From NCBI GenBank assembly GCA_016712745.1, contig JADJQN010000003.1, positions 868,001-932,000 of the forward strand: DNA of 64,000 nucleotides, given 5' to 3'. Both the position numbers and the translations under genes were made by a program. Positions 44,960-54,129 of this stretch are shown piece by piece. Source of the stretch: Sandaracinaceae bacterium. GTDB lineage: Bacteria; Myxococcota_A; Polyangia; Polyangiales; JADJQN01. The notes beneath the pieces are model-generated. The model did no database searches, was not told the origin of the DNA, and worked only from the letters and a program-made list of their open reading frames with translations. Each line of letters begins with the position of its first letter. The stretch's first letter is position 1.

Positions 44960-45838
44960 ATGAAGACCTACGATTCTCGCAACTGGCTCAAAGCGCTCGC
45001 GCTGCATCGTTCCGACACGTTTCGTAAGCTCTTTCCAATGCTGGTGGTGGTGGGTGCGCTGACCGCGATCATCGGCCACGTCGAGGTGCGCTATCTGCAC
45101 CTGTCGAAGGACAGCTACGTGAGCAACTTGCCGATGATGCACAGCCTTCTTGGCTTCGCCATCAGCATGCTCCTCGTGTTTCGCACCAACACCGCCTACG
45201 ACCGATGGTGGGAAGGACGCAAGCTTTGGGGTCAGCTCGTCAACGTGAGTCGTAACCTCGCGGTAAAGATCGCGGTCATGTTGCCCAGCGATCAAAAGGA
45301 AGCGCGCACGACGATGCGGCGGCTCATTGGCCTCTTTCCAGGGGAGCTCCAGCAGCATCTGCAATTGGAGAAAACACGCCTGGAGCTCGACACCGAGGCG
45401 CATCCGGAAATCCCCGACTTCGATCGCAGCAAGCACGTGCCAACGCAGATCGTGCGGCACTTGCAGCGATGCGTGCAGAATCTTCATCAAGAAGGCGTAT
45501 TGAGCGGGGACCAGCTCATCGTCTTGAATGGCGAGCTCGTTCAGTTCCTCGAGATTTGCGGAGCATGCGAGCGCATCAAGAACACGCCTATCCCCTACTC
45601 GTACAGTAGCTTCATCAAGAAGTTCATCGTGATTTATGTGCTCACGCTTCCGTTCGGAATCGTGTTTTCGCTTGGAATTTTGGCGACACCCGTTGTCGTG
45701 TTCGTCTTCTACGTGCTGGCGAGCCTCGAGCTCATCGCAGAAGAGATCGAAGATCCCTTTGGCACCGACACCAATGATCTGCCCATGGAGCGGCTGAGCA
45801 ACATGATTCGGAAGAACGTCGAAGAGACGCTGAACTAA
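44960..45838 (+). CDS. Bestrophin-family (UPF0187) channel protein
   Basis: 292 residues from ATG 44960. It has four hydrophobic segments in two pairs (LFPMLVVVGALTAIIGHV, MMHSLLGFAISMLLVFR, then FIVIYVLTLPFGIVFSLGIL, VFVFYVLASLELIAEEIEDPFG) with the bestrophin signatures FRTNTAYDRWWEGRKLWG and EEIEDPFGTDTNDLP. Bacterial homologues form pentameric ion channels in the inner membrane. It overlaps the stop of the converging HAD gene by 4 bases. Confidence 0.93.
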   Translation: MKTYDSRNWLKALALHRSDTFRKLFPMLVVVGALTAIIGHVEVRYLHLSKDSYVSNLPMMHSLLGFAISMLLVFRTNTAYDRWWEGRKLWGQLVNVSRNLAVKIAVMLPSDQKEARTTMRRLIGLFPGELQQHLQLEKTRLELDTEAHPEIPDFDRSKHVPTQIVRHLQRCVQNLHQEGVLSGDQLIVLNGELVQFLEICGACERIKNTPIPYSYSSFIKKFIVIYVLTLPFGIVFSLGILATPVVVFVFYVLASLELIAEEIEDPFGTDTNDLPMERLSNMIRKNVEETLN

Positions 45839-46491
45839 TCCGTCCGCTCGCTCGCTCGCTCCGCAACCTCCGGAGGCGAGTCGCAAATGCTGTCGGCGCC
45901 GGCACTCGTAAGCTCTTCGCGCGAACCGTAGCCGTAACTCACACCGATCGAATTCATTCCATTGACGCGCGCGGCGTTCACGTCGAAGTCGCGATCGCCG
46001 ATCATCAGACTCGGTGAGCTTTTGAACGGATGAAGTGTCAACGCGTGCGCGAGCAACTCACGTTTGTCGTCCAGGCGACCATCGAGCTCGCTGTTGAAGA
46101 TCTCTTTGAAATACCCGGCAAGCCCGAATTGCTCGGCGATGCGCTCGGCGTAGACCCGGGGTTTCGACGTAGCCATCAAGAGCGTGTGGCCGCGTAATGT
46201 GAGTGTTTCCAACATGAAAGGCACGCCGTCATAGACGTGGTTCTCAAAGAGCCCGATCTCAGCGTAGCGCTCGCGGTAGAGCGTAACTGCGCGCTCCACA
46301 CGCACGCTATCTGTTGTGCCTAGCAAGCGTGAGAAGCCCGCCCGCAATGGAGGACCGATATATGCGGCAAGATCTTGTTGCGGCGGAACATCTGCCGAAA
46401 GCTCTCGTAACGCGTACTGAATAGACAAGGTGATCCCTTGGAACGGATCGGTCAGCGTTCCGTCGAGATCGAAGTAGACATCACGAGGCAT
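45835..46491 (-). CDS. HAD phosphatase (phosphoglycolate phosphatase-like)
   Basis: 218 residues from ATG 46491. Motif I is FDLDGTLTD (Asp8, Asp10), motif II is LLMATSKP with its cap helical (Gph/PGP subgroup), motif III is Lys in DDKRELL, and motif IV is MIGDRDFDVNAA. It is likely a soluble phosphatase for a small phosphorylated metabolite such as 2-phosphoglycolate. It starts 24 bases after gyrB on the same strand, so it may be read through from gyrB. Confidence 0.88.
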   Translation of the reverse strand: MPRDVYFDLDGTLTDPFQGITLSIQYALRELSADVPPQQDLAAYIGPPLRAGFSRLLGTTDSVRVERAVTLYRERYAEIGLFENHVYDGVPFMLETLTLRGHTLLMATSKPRVYAERIAEQFGLAGYFKEIFNSELDGRLDDKRELLAHALTLHPFKSSPSLMIGDRDFDVNAARVNGMNSIGVSYGYGSREELTSAGADSICDSPPEVAERASERTD

Positions 46492-46515
46492 CGTGCATGC
46501 AGTGCAAAATAAGAC

Positions 46516-48984
46516 TTAGATGTCGAGGTTACGCACGTTGAGCGCGTTCTGCTCGATGAACTCGCGACGCGGTTCGACTTCGTCGCCCATGAGGACGCTA
46601 AAGATCTGATCGGCTGCAACCGAATCATCGACCCTCACTTGCAGAAGAACGCGCGCATCGGGATTCATGGTGGTGTCCCAAAGAACCGACGCGTCCATTT
46701 CGCCAAGACCCTTGAAGCGCTGAACCTGAAGGCCCTTGTGCGCACGCTTGTCGATGTAAGCCCACAACGCGTAGATGTCGCCGAGCGCCTCATTGTCCGC
46801 GTCGTCCTTCGCATCCGCTTCGAATGCCGTGTAGGGAGCGGTGCCGAGAAGCTTGAGGCTGTCCCAGATGTCGCGCAGCTCGCGCACGTCGCCGGCGCCC
46901 AGCATACCGAAGTCGATGGCGGTGGGACGCGACGAGATACCTGCGCGAGTACGGACGACGGCACGCCAACGGCCGTGCTCTTCGTCGCGCTCGATGCTGG
47001 TCTGCAACGGGGTGAGATCGGGATTGCGTTCGCCCACGCGTGCTTCGATAGCTTTCAAGCCTTCTTCGAGCTTCGCCTTGTCTTCGAGCGCTGCCGTATC
47101 GAGCGTCGTCGCGACGATAAGCGCTTCGATGATGTCCGGCTCAGCGCGCCGTTCGATCTTCTTCAAGACCACATGCCAGCGATTGAGCTGCTCCAGAACG
47201 CGACGCAGGGGCTCACCCGAGAGCACGGCGCCCGTGCTCGAACGAATGGCTAACGAATCGGTGCCCGTATCGAGCAGATAACGCGAGAGTGCTTCGTCAT
47301 CCTTCAAGAACTGCTCTTTTTTCGCGCGCTTCACTTTGTAAAGCGGCGGCTGAGCAATGTAGAGATAGCCGTTGGCCAGCACTTCAGGCATCTGACGATA
47401 GAAGAACGTCAGAAGCAGCGTGCGGATGTGAGAACCGTCGACGTCAGCGTCGGTCATGATGATGATGCGGTGATAGCGAAGCTTGGCGATGTCGAAGTTG
47501 CCCCCGCCGCCGACGCCGCAGCCGAGCGCTGTGATGAGCGTTCCGACTTCCGCGTTAGAAAGCATCTTGTCGAAGCGCGCGCGCTCGACGTTCAAAATTT
47601 TGCCGCGCAAGGGAAGGATCGCTTGCGTGCGACGATCGCGTCCGCCCTTGGCGCTGCCGCCGGCGCTTTCGCCCTCGACGATGAAGATCTCGCTCTGGCT
47701 CGGATCTTTCTCCTGACAGTCTGCGAGCTTGCCGGGAAGGCTCATGACATCGAGCATGCCCTTACGCTGGACGAGCTCACGGGCCTTGCGTGCCGCTTCG
47801 CGTGCGCGCGCCGCGATGACCGTCTTCTCGACGATGCGTTTGCCGGTCTGCGGATTCTCTTCGAGGTATTGGCTGAGGCGCTCGTTGACGATTGTCTCGA
47901 CGATGCCCTTCACTTCACTCGATACAAGCTTGCTTTTGGTTTGAGGGTCAAAGCTCCGATCGGGGTGCTTCATGCTGATGATGGCGGTAAGCCCTTCGCG
48001 CGTATCTTCACCGCAGAGGCCCTGCTTCAACTCTTTGAAGAGGTTGTGCTGCTCGCCGTAGGTGTTGAGCGTCTTGGTGAGCGCAGCACGAAGGCCCGTC
48101 AGATGCGTGCCGCCATCCTTGTTATGGACGTTGTTTGTGTAGCAGAGGATTTGCTCGTTGAACGAATCACTCCACTGAAGGGCGATATCGACCTGCACTT
48201 TTTCGCGCTCGTCGCTGCAGACGATGACTGATTCATGAAGCGCGGTCTTGCTCTTATTCAAAAGCTCGACGAACTCGCGGATGCCGCCCTCGAACTTGAA
48301 GAGCTGGCCCTTGTCCGCGCGCTCGTCACGGAATTCAATCGCAAGGCCGGCGTTCAAAAAGCTGATTTCGCGCAGACGATTCTGAAGAATGTCGTAGTTG
48401 AATTCGACGTTCGAGAAAATGGTCTGATCGGGCTTGAACGAAATCGTAGTGCCAGTGCGCTGCGTGTTGCCGATGACAGCGAGACGTGCCTGGGGAACGC
48501 CCTGGCGATACTCCTGGTACCAGGTCTTGCCTTCGCGACGAATCTCGACCTTGAGCCATTCGCTGACCGCGTTGACCGCGCTCACGCCGACTCCGTGAAG
48601 GCCGGCCGAGACCTTGTAGCTGTCGTGATCGAACTTGCCACCGGCGTGAAGCACGGTCATGACGACCTCTGCTGCGCTGATTCCGCGAGCGGGCATGATG
48701 CCGGTCGGAATGCCGCGACCGTCGTCTTCGCACGAGACTGAGCCGTCGGTGTTGATGGTCACCTTCAGCAGATGACAGTGACCGGCGAGATGCTCGTCGA
48801 CGCCGTTGTCGACAACCTCCCATACGAGATGATGCAAACCCGAGCCGTCGTGCACATCGCCGATGTACATGCCGGGACGTTTGCGTACCGCTTCCAGGCC
48901 TTCCAAAACCTGGATGGAGCTTTCGCCGTAAGCTGAAGATGCAGAGGGAGTAGCGGGGACTTCGGGGATATCGTTGGGAGTCAT
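46516..48984 (-). CDS. gyrB: DNA gyrase subunit B
   Basis: 822 residues from ATG 48984 (an upstream in-frame start exists at 49026, but MTPND is more typical). It has the GHKL ATPase domain (VVDNGVDEHLAGH, DDGRGIP, GLHGVGVSAVNA), transducer domain, and TOPRIM domain with EGESAGGSAKGGRDR, GKILNVE and DADVDGSHI. It includes the extra roughly 165-residue insertion of the long, E. coli-like form before the C-terminal RFKGLGEMDA. It supplies the ATPase half of gyrase. dnaA, dnaN and recF, its frequent neighbours, are absent here. Confidence 0.97.
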   Translation of the reverse strand: MTPNDIPEVPATPSASSAYGESSIQVLEGLEAVRKRPGMYIGDVHDGSGLHHLVWEVVDNGVDEHLAGHCHLLKVTINTDGSVSCEDDGRGIPTGIMPARGISAAEVVMTVLHAGGKFDHDSYKVSAGLHGVGVSAVNAVSEWLKVEIRREGKTWYQEYRQGVPQARLAVIGNTQRTGTTISFKPDQTIFSNVEFNYDILQNRLREISFLNAGLAIEFRDERADKGQLFKFEGGIREFVELLNKSKTALHESVIVCSDEREKVQVDIALQWSDSFNEQILCYTNNVHNKDGGTHLTGLRAALTKTLNTYGEQHNLFKELKQGLCGEDTREGLTAIISMKHPDRSFDPQTKSKLVSSEVKGIVETIVNERLSQYLEENPQTGKRIVEKTVIAARAREAARKARELVQRKGMLDVMSLPGKLADCQEKDPSQSEIFIVEGESAGGSAKGGRDRRTQAILPLRGKILNVERARFDKMLSNAEVGTLITALGCGVGGGGNFDIAKLRYHRIIIMTDADVDGSHIRTLLLTFFYRQMPEVLANGYLYIAQPPLYKVKRAKKEQFLKDDEALSRYLLDTGTDSLAIRSSTGAVLSGEPLRRVLEQLNRWHVVLKKIERRAEPDIIEALIVATTLDTAALEDKAKLEEGLKAIEARVGERNPDLTPLQTSIERDEEHGRWRAVVRTRAGISSRPTAIDFGMLGAGDVRELRDIWDSLKLLGTAPYTAFEADAKDDADNEALGDIYALWAYIDKRAHKGLQVQRFKGLGEMDASVLWDTTMNPDARVLLQVRVDDSVAADQIFSVLMGDEVEPRREFIEQNALNVRNLDI

Positions 48985-49201
48985 GAAACGAGGCGAAAGA
49001 CTGCCAGAAGTAGCCTGTGCCGGCAAGGCGCGAGGGCCATTCTAGAGCTTTGAAATCACAGCAAAAATCGCCTGCCGAAACGGCTAGAATTCGCCAGCTT
49101 CTAGAAGGCCCCTTTTACGCCGCCAAACTGGGTCGTTCAGGAGGCGCTTGCAGCGTTACTTCGTCCTTCATCAGAAGTGGCGTCATGCCGGTATCCGCAT
49201 C

Positions 49202-50677
49202 CTATGTAAAGAATTCGGCCTGAGGCTTTTTCGTCTCGTCGTGGCGAATCACCAGATGGGTGCATGCCGCGCTCTTGGTCGACGCTTCTTCTGCGAGCTC
49301 GTCGACCGCCCACGCGCCCAAGTTCACGTACGTGGTGTTGGCTGCAACGCGCGCCATGATCGCTTCGTGGGTGTGACCCATCACGACGAAACGCGCGGGC
49401 ACGAGCTCTGCAATGTTGCCGGCGATACGTCGCAACGATTCGCCGTACTTGAAAACCTGAGCACGCGCCCGCGTTGAGTGTTGATACATGAGGCCGACGG
49501 CAATCACTGTCAGCGCACCCACGCTCCACGAAGCAATGCGAGGTAAGTCGAGCAACATGACTAGCGCGATGGCGACCAGCCCACCGAGCACCATCGCCAT
49601 TTTATCTACGAACAGACCGCGCAAGATGCCCATGACCTCGCGTCCGATAGGCGGTGCTGCCAAGCGCGCGATGGCCCTTACCTTGTCGACACCGAGACGC
49701 GCGCGATTGGCCATCTCGAGCATGCGTTTCTCTTGCTCTTCACGAACCGTGCGTGCCTGCTGGCTGAAGTTCAGATGAGAAATGCGGATGAGCTGCGCAA
49801 TCGCCGAGATATAGCGCTTGGCGAGAGCAACCCCGCCCCCAATCCCCATGCTCGCTGCGAGGCGCATGTAGGTCATGAATGTAGCGGCATCGTGCCCTTC
49901 GCTACCGAGGCCGCGCGTGGGGCGCACGACACTGCGCAAGAGCACATCGGAAAATGACCAGTTGATGCGGCGTGAATCCTTTGGCGAGACGGGCACGAGC
50001 TGATGCTCGTACGAGCAGGTCGGATCGTATTGGTGTCCGTGCTCGACGTAGAGAAGGCCTTCCACATAGTAAAACCAGGGTGAAAACTCGATGCGGGCTG
50101 CAAAGATTTCGCGGTCTTCAGACGTTGCAACGCCGTCGGCCTTTTCCACGATGGCTTCGACAAATGCTCGCTGGGCCTGCTCCCAGTGGAAGTCGACATC
50201 GTGATTGCCGCGCACGAGGACCAACCGATGCCCGTCGGCAATGAAACTCGCCAGGCGATCGAAGACCTGCACGTGGCGTCGCGCAACCGCGCGCATCTTT
50301 TGCACCGCATGATCGTGCGCGCTGCCAAGGCCGTTCTCGCGCTCCTCGTCATTGAGCGCAGTTTCGGTTTCGCTCGCCGGCGCGATCGACATGCCGATGA
50401 AGTCGACCAGATCGCCGGCGATGACCAAGCACCACGGACGATTGGGATCTCCTGACGTGCGATAGTGCTCAAGCATCGAGGAAAGGTCGCGATCGATGCG
50501 CGCGGCTTTTTTCAGACGCGCGGTCGTCCAAGGCGCCGCGTGCTGAATGAGATCGGCACCCAGATGCACATCTGAGAAAAGGAGGTAGTTCTCCTTCTTA
50601 TGGTTTTCTCGATACTCCAAGCGCACCTGCCCTTCGGGGCCGCAAGCGCCAATCACCTTCGTAAAGGTGTCACACAC
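49202..50677 (-). CDS. Metallophosphoesterase with internal membrane helices
   Basis: 491 residues from GTG 50677 (other GTG starts within 20 codons are possible). Calcineurin-type motifs: FSDVHLG (about 34-40), AGDLVDFIG, VRGNHDVDF, HGHQYD (about 213) and finally MGHTHE (about residue 432). Between the last two lies an insertion of about 200 residues carrying two membrane helices (MVLGGLVAIALVMLL and ASWSVGALTVIAVGLMY), so the phosphoesterase domain is interrupted. It probably works at the inner membrane on a phosphodiester or lipid-linked substrate. It is the next gene upstream of gyrB on the same strand, with a 217-base gap. Confidence 0.85.
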   Translation of the reverse strand: MCDTFTKVIGACGPEGQVRLEYRENHKKENYLLFSDVHLGADLIQHAAPWTTARLKKAARIDRDLSSMLEHYRTSGDPNRPWCLVIAGDLVDFIGMSIAPASETETALNDEERENGLGSAHDHAVQKMRAVARRHVQVFDRLASFIADGHRLVLVRGNHDVDFHWEQAQRAFVEAIVEKADGVATSEDREIFAARIEFSPWFYYVEGLLYVEHGHQYDPTCSYEHQLVPVSPKDSRRINWSFSDVLLRSVVRPTRGLGSEGHDAATFMTYMRLAASMGIGGGVALAKRYISAIAQLIRISHLNFSQQARTVREEQEKRMLEMANRARLGVDKVRAIARLAAPPIGREVMGILRGLFVDKMAMVLGGLVAIALVMLLDLPRIASWSVGALTVIAVGLMYQHSTRARAQVFKYGESLRRIAGNIAELVPARFVVMGHTHEAIMARVAANTTYVNLGAWAVDELAEEASTKSAACTHLVIRHDETKKPQAEFFT

Positions 50678-50855
50678 TCACTCACGAGCACGGCTCCATT
50701 GGCCCATCCGGGGTTCATGGAGAGACTCGTTGTATCTGTGTACGGCTCCACACTTCGTAGGCTGAAGTAGGCACAAGGCGATCGCGGCACACGCGTGTGA
50801 CGACTACGTAGATTCGGTTCGTGCCGACATGTGCGTGCCGCCGCGCGTTAGCTAA

Positions 50856-51470
50856 CTATTGATTCGGGGCGTCGACTTCGTCGGGCGATTCAACCGCTTC
50901 ACCGAAGGAATGACCGCGCAGTTTGGCCACAACATGCAAGGTGCGACCGGTGATTTGGATCTCCTGCGTGGAATCCACCAGAACGGGCCCTACGTTTTGG
51001 CAATAGGTCGTATGAATCGATCGCCCGTCGTCATTTCCGCTTTCGACGATTTCAACGCAGTGATCAAAATGACCTTCGGGCACATCGACACTTGCCGTCA
51101 CCGACGCGATTCGTGCGGTACGACCTGCATCACTCGGCCATTCTTCGCCGACCTCGATCGGTGATTTGATCAGCCAAGTCTGGCTCGCCGGGCGAAAGAT
51201 GCCTTCGGGGCGACGCTCGTAGAACGTCGGTTCGCCCCCGGTCGTCACCTCGAAACGGTTTCCGGCAACCGACACGACCCGCGCGATGTAGAGGCTGTTC
51301 AGGCCAGTGCCCGTGTCCACGTCGTAAGACCACGCATAGCCCTGACCGAGCGGATAGAGGTTTTCCGGCGTCGGCGCCTCTTGAGGCAGCGTCGAGCCCG
51401 TGGACCCCGCGCCGCCGCATCCGCCAATAGCCAGCATCAAAAGGCAGAAAGAAGTAGCGCGAAGTGTCAT
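50856..51470 (-). CDS. Hypothetical lipoprotein
   Basis: 204 residues from ATG 51470, preceded by AAGGA at a good distance. The lipobox is IGGC (cysteine about residue 17), then a Gly/Ser/Pro linker. The mature part is beta-rich with two cysteines (FDHCVEIV, TTYCQNVGPV) and a pattern like YPLGQGYAWSYDVD, seen in many deltaproteobacterial lipoproteins of unknown role. It starts 10 bases after the tail-anchored gene and is likely co-transcribed with it. Confidence 0.72.
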   Translation of the reverse strand: MTLRATSFCLLMLAIGGCGGAGSTGSTLPQEAPTPENLYPLGQGYAWSYDVDTGTGLNSLYIARVVSVAGNRFEVTTGGEPTFYERRPEGIFRPASQTWLIKSPIEVGEEWPSDAGRTARIASVTASVDVPEGHFDHCVEIVESGNDDGRSIHTTYCQNVGPVLVDSTQEIQITGRTLHVVAKLRGHSFGEAVESPDEVDAPNQ

Positions 51471-51480
51471 GGGTCCTTGC

Positions 51481-51717
51481 TTAGAAAACATATTTGTATG
51501 CGACCACGAGAAAAAAGAGGAGGCAGGCGAGCACGACACGAAGCTGCACAGGATCAATCGCAGTTCGTTGCGCAAGCACCCCAGCCTTGTCACGTATTGT
51601 CTGGGCTTCGCTTTGCGCGAGCGAAGACGTGAGCCTCTTCATCTCTTTGTAGTTACCTCGTTGAAATGCACGCTCGGCTTCTTCGAGACGCTTTTCGTCG
51701 CTCACCACATCCGCCAT
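51481..51717 (-). CDS. Small tail-anchored helical protein
   Basis: 78 residues from ATG 51717. The first 55 residues are a charged helical hairpin like half a TPR unit (EKRLEEAERAFQRGNYKEMKRL), then one C-terminal membrane helix (LRVVLACLLFFLVVAYKYVF), which makes it a tail-anchored cytoplasmic-side protein. I know no specific function. It lies 10 bases upstream of a lipoprotein gene and is divergent from the NUDIX gene. Confidence 0.72.
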   Translation of the reverse strand: MADVVSDEKRLEEAERAFQRGNYKEMKRLTSSLAQSEAQTIRDKAGVLAQRTAIDPVQLRVVLACLLFFLVVAYKYVF

Positions 51718-51755
51718 GGCGAAGAGCTTAGCAGTCTTTGCGCGAGAGACGTACG

Positions 51756-52457
51756 ATGACCACGAGGAAAGCCATGGCGACTGCGAAAGACACGCTCCAA
51801 GCACCGGAGCAGATCGGCGTGCAGGTCTTGAAGGACGATTCCAGCGATTCAAAGGGCTTTCTGCGCCTGCGACGACTGACACTGCGTAACCGCTACAGCG
51901 ACGGAAGCCAAAGCGAAGAGTATCGCTACGATCTCGTGGAACGCGATGCTACGGACGCAGTCGCCATTCTGCTCGAGCGCACCATCGATGGAGTTGCGTA
52001 TCTTTGCTTGCGATCATCGCTGCGCCCACCGCTCGCATTTAGACCCGACTATGCGTTGCCGATTGCCGAACTTCGGGCGATGCCCGTTCAGTGGGAGGTG
52101 CCAGCCGGTCTTGTCGAGAAGGACGAACGCGGTGAAGACGGATTGCGCGAATGCGCCGCACGGGAGACTGAAGAAGAGGTTGGCTTCAAGATCGATGCTG
52201 CGGAGTTTGCATTGGTCGGGCCGGCCGTTGCATTGAGTCCCGGGGTTATGGGCGAGAAGATCTATTTCCTGCATGCCAAGGTCTCAAACGACGTGCCGCA
52301 GGTGCCGGTCGGCGATGGCTCCGTCGTAGAGGCGCACGCCGAAGTCGTGTTCGTGCCGCTGCGCGAGGCGTTACTTGCAGTCCGCGATGGTCGAATCAGC
52401 GATGTCAAAACCGAAGTCGCGATTCGCCGCCTTTCAGAGCTACGCGGCGTCGCTTAA
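51756..52457 (+). CDS. NUDIX hydrolase
   Basis: 233 residues from ATG 51756 (ATG 51774 is also possible; GAGAG lies 7 bases before 51756). The Nudix box is GLVEKDERGEDGLRECAARETEEEVGF, with the REtEEEvG core intact for metal binding. The N-terminal RNRYSDGSQSEEYRYDLVERDATDAVAILL resembles ADP-ribose pyrophosphatase-like members. It should cleave a nucleoside diphosphate linked to another moiety; the exact substrate is not clear. It is followed after 21 bases by an SDR gene on the same strand. Confidence 0.9.
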   Translation: MTTRKAMATAKDTLQAPEQIGVQVLKDDSSDSKGFLRLRRLTLRNRYSDGSQSEEYRYDLVERDATDAVAILLERTIDGVAYLCLRSSLRPPLAFRPDYALPIAELRAMPVQWEVPAGLVEKDERGEDGLRECAARETEEEVGFKIDAAEFALVGPAVALSPGVMGEKIYFLHAKVSNDVPQVPVGDGSVVEAHAEVVFVPLREALLAVRDGRISDVKTEVAIRRLSELRGVA

Positions 52458-52478
52458 GCACGTTACTCTGGGAGCGTC

Positions 52479-53276
52479 ATGTCACACAGCGTGTTCAAAG
52501 AGGGGCTTCTTCACGATCAGGTCGTGGTGATCACGGGCGGCGGCACCGGGATTGGATTTGCGGTTGCCGAAAGCGTCGTAGCGCTCGGCGCGAAGGTCGC
52601 AATCTGCGGGCGCCGAAGTGAAGTGGTCGACGCGGCTGCAACCCGCCTGCGTGCGAACGGAGCTACCGTGCATGCCGGCACATGCGATATCCGTGTGCCG
52701 GATTCGGTCAGCGCGTTCGTCGACAGCGTCTTAGCGGCGTTCGGCCGCATTGATGTGCTCGTAAATAACGCAGGCGGGCAATTCCCTTCGCCTGCGGAGC
52801 ACATCACTCCCAAAGGTTTCGATGCCGTTGTACGCAACAACCTCATCGGCACGTGGAACATGACGCACGCGGTCGCGACCAAGGCGCTCATCCCGCAAAA
52901 GGGCGGCCGCATCGTGAACGTGATCGCCCAGATCATTCGCGGCTTCCCCGGCATGGTTCACACCGGAGCTGCGCGCGCGGGCGTCGACAACATCACCAAA
53001 ACGCTTTCGGTCGAATGGGCCCATCACGGCATTCGCGTGAACGCCGTCGCGCCCGGAATGATACGCACCAGCGGAACGGATCAGTATCCAGTCGAGCTCC
53101 TCGAATCCGGGCGCAAGAGCACACCACTCAAGCGCCTCGGCACAGCCGAAGAAGTCGCCCACTTGATCACCTATCTCGCCTCGCCCGCCGCCGACTTCAT
53201 CACAGGCCAAACCATGTACATCGACGGCGGCCAATCCCTCTGGGGCGACCTCTGGACGATCGGGGACGATCGGTGA
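52479..53276 (+). CDS. SDR-family oxidoreductase lacking the catalytic Tyr
   Basis: 265 residues. The Rossmann NAD(P) motif GGGTGIG lies at residues 20-26 and NNAGG near 96. The C-terminal pattern RAGVxNxTKxLxVEW is like peroxisomal trans-2-enoyl-CoA reductase and related bacterial enzymes. Where classical SDRs have YxxxK, this one has Asp170-Asn-Ile-Thr-Lys174: lysine is kept, tyrosine is replaced. The enzyme may use another acid or be non-classical. Its last codons lie in a 30-bp inverted repeat shared with tatC. Confidence 0.88.
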   Translation: MSHSVFKEGLLHDQVVVITGGGTGIGFAVAESVVALGAKVAICGRRSEVVDAAATRLRANGATVHAGTCDIRVPDSVSAFVDSVLAAFGRIDVLVNNAGGQFPSPAEHITPKGFDAVVRNNLIGTWNMTHAVATKALIPQKGGRIVNVIAQIIRGFPGMVHTGAARAGVDNITKTLSVEWAHHGIRVNAVAPGMIRTSGTDQYPVELLESGRKSTPLKRLGTAEEVAHLITYLASPAADFITGQTMYIDGGQSLWGDLWTIGDDR

Positions 53277-53354
53277 AATAGTGAAATAGCGTGACGCACG
53301 CGACGCGTCAGCGCTTTCAACTCTGCTATTTCACTATTTCACCGATCGTCCCCG
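53261..53354. terminator. Perfect 30-bp inverted repeat across two convergent stop codons
   Basis: 53261-53290 and 53325-53354 are exact reverse complements, 30 of 30, separated by 34 bases. The left arm contains the SDR end (Gly-Asp-Asp-Arg-stop) and the right arm the tatC end (Thr-Ile-Gly-Glu-Ile-Val-Lys-stop on the minus strand). The transcript of either strand would fold into a strong hairpin, so it can act as a bidirectional terminator, though no U-tract follows. Confidence 0.8.
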
Positions 53355-54129
53355 TTTCTTTGCCCGGCTTTTTGCCGACGAAGAAGGCGACGATGACTGA
53401 GACGAAGTAGAGCACGACGAGGGGGACGAGCATCATCATTTGCGAGGCTACGTCGGGCGTGGGTGTGAGGACCGCCGACAGGATGGCCGCGATTAGGATC
53501 CACCAGCGACCGAAGTTCAGGAGTTGTTTCCAGTTCACGATCCCTGCTGCGGCGAGGAAGGTGACGACCACGGGAACTTCAAAGACGACGCCGAACGCCA
53601 AGAGCATTTGCGTGGTGAAGTCGAGGTATTCGCTCATCGTGATCGTCGGTTCGATCGTGATGTTGTGGCTTGGCAACATGCCCGCGAAACCGAGGAAAGT
53701 TTCAAAGCCGCGCGGGAAGACGACGAGGTAGCCAAATACTGCGCCGCCCACAAAGCACAATGTCGAGAAGAAGACGAAGGGCAGAGCCATCTTCTTTTCG
53801 CGCGAATGCAAACCCGGCGAGATGAAGGCCCAGATCTGCCAGAAGACCCACGGACTCGCGAGCAGAAGTCCCGCGATGAACGACATCTTCAAGTACGCCG
53901 CGATCGGGTCGATCGGGTTCATGAAGTGCAACTTGGGCGGTCCTAGATGCAGCGCGCCGTAGGCCTCGATGAGCGGTCGCACCAAGAGGTCGAGCATTTG
54001 CTCTTTGAAGTACCAAGCCACCCCGACCGCCGGCACGATCCCGAGCAACGCTTTCACCAAACGCGAACGCAGTTCCTCGAGGTGATCGAGAAAGCCCATG
54101 CGTGCATCCGCATCCACGGCCTTGATCAC
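53326..54129 (-). CDS. tatC: Sec-independent translocase subunit TatC
   Basis: 267 residues from GTG 54129, overlapping tatB by GTGA. TatC hallmarks: FLDHLEELRSRL at the cytoplasmic N-terminus, FISPGLHSREKK before helix 3, six membrane helices and the conserved TPTPDVASQ with MLVPLVVLYFVSV. It recognises twin-arginine signal peptides and exports folded proteins. Only one TatA/B-type gene is adjacent. The C-terminal 8 residues are encoded in the inverted repeat shared with the SDR gene. Confidence 0.96.
   Translation of the reverse strand: MIKAVDADARMGFLDHLEELRSRLVKALLGIVPAVGVAWYFKEQMLDLLVRPLIEAYGALHLGPPKLHFMNPIDPIAAYLKMSFIAGLLLASPWVFWQIWAFISPGLHSREKKMALPFVFFSTLCFVGGAVFGYLVVFPRGFETFLGFAGMLPSHNITIEPTITMSEYLDFTTQMLLAFGVVFEVPVVVTFLAAAGIVNWKQLLNFGRWWILIAAILSAVLTPTPDVASQMMMLVPLVVLYFVSVIVAFFVGKKPGKETGTIGEIVK

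Noticed and set aside
46516..48984. Chromosome origin near gyrB
   Set aside because: No dnaA, dnaN or recF and no cluster of DnaA boxes was noticed around it.
49017..49223. 68-residue plus-strand frame upstream of gyrB
   Set aside because: Low-complexity basic product in the gyrB leader region with no start signal.
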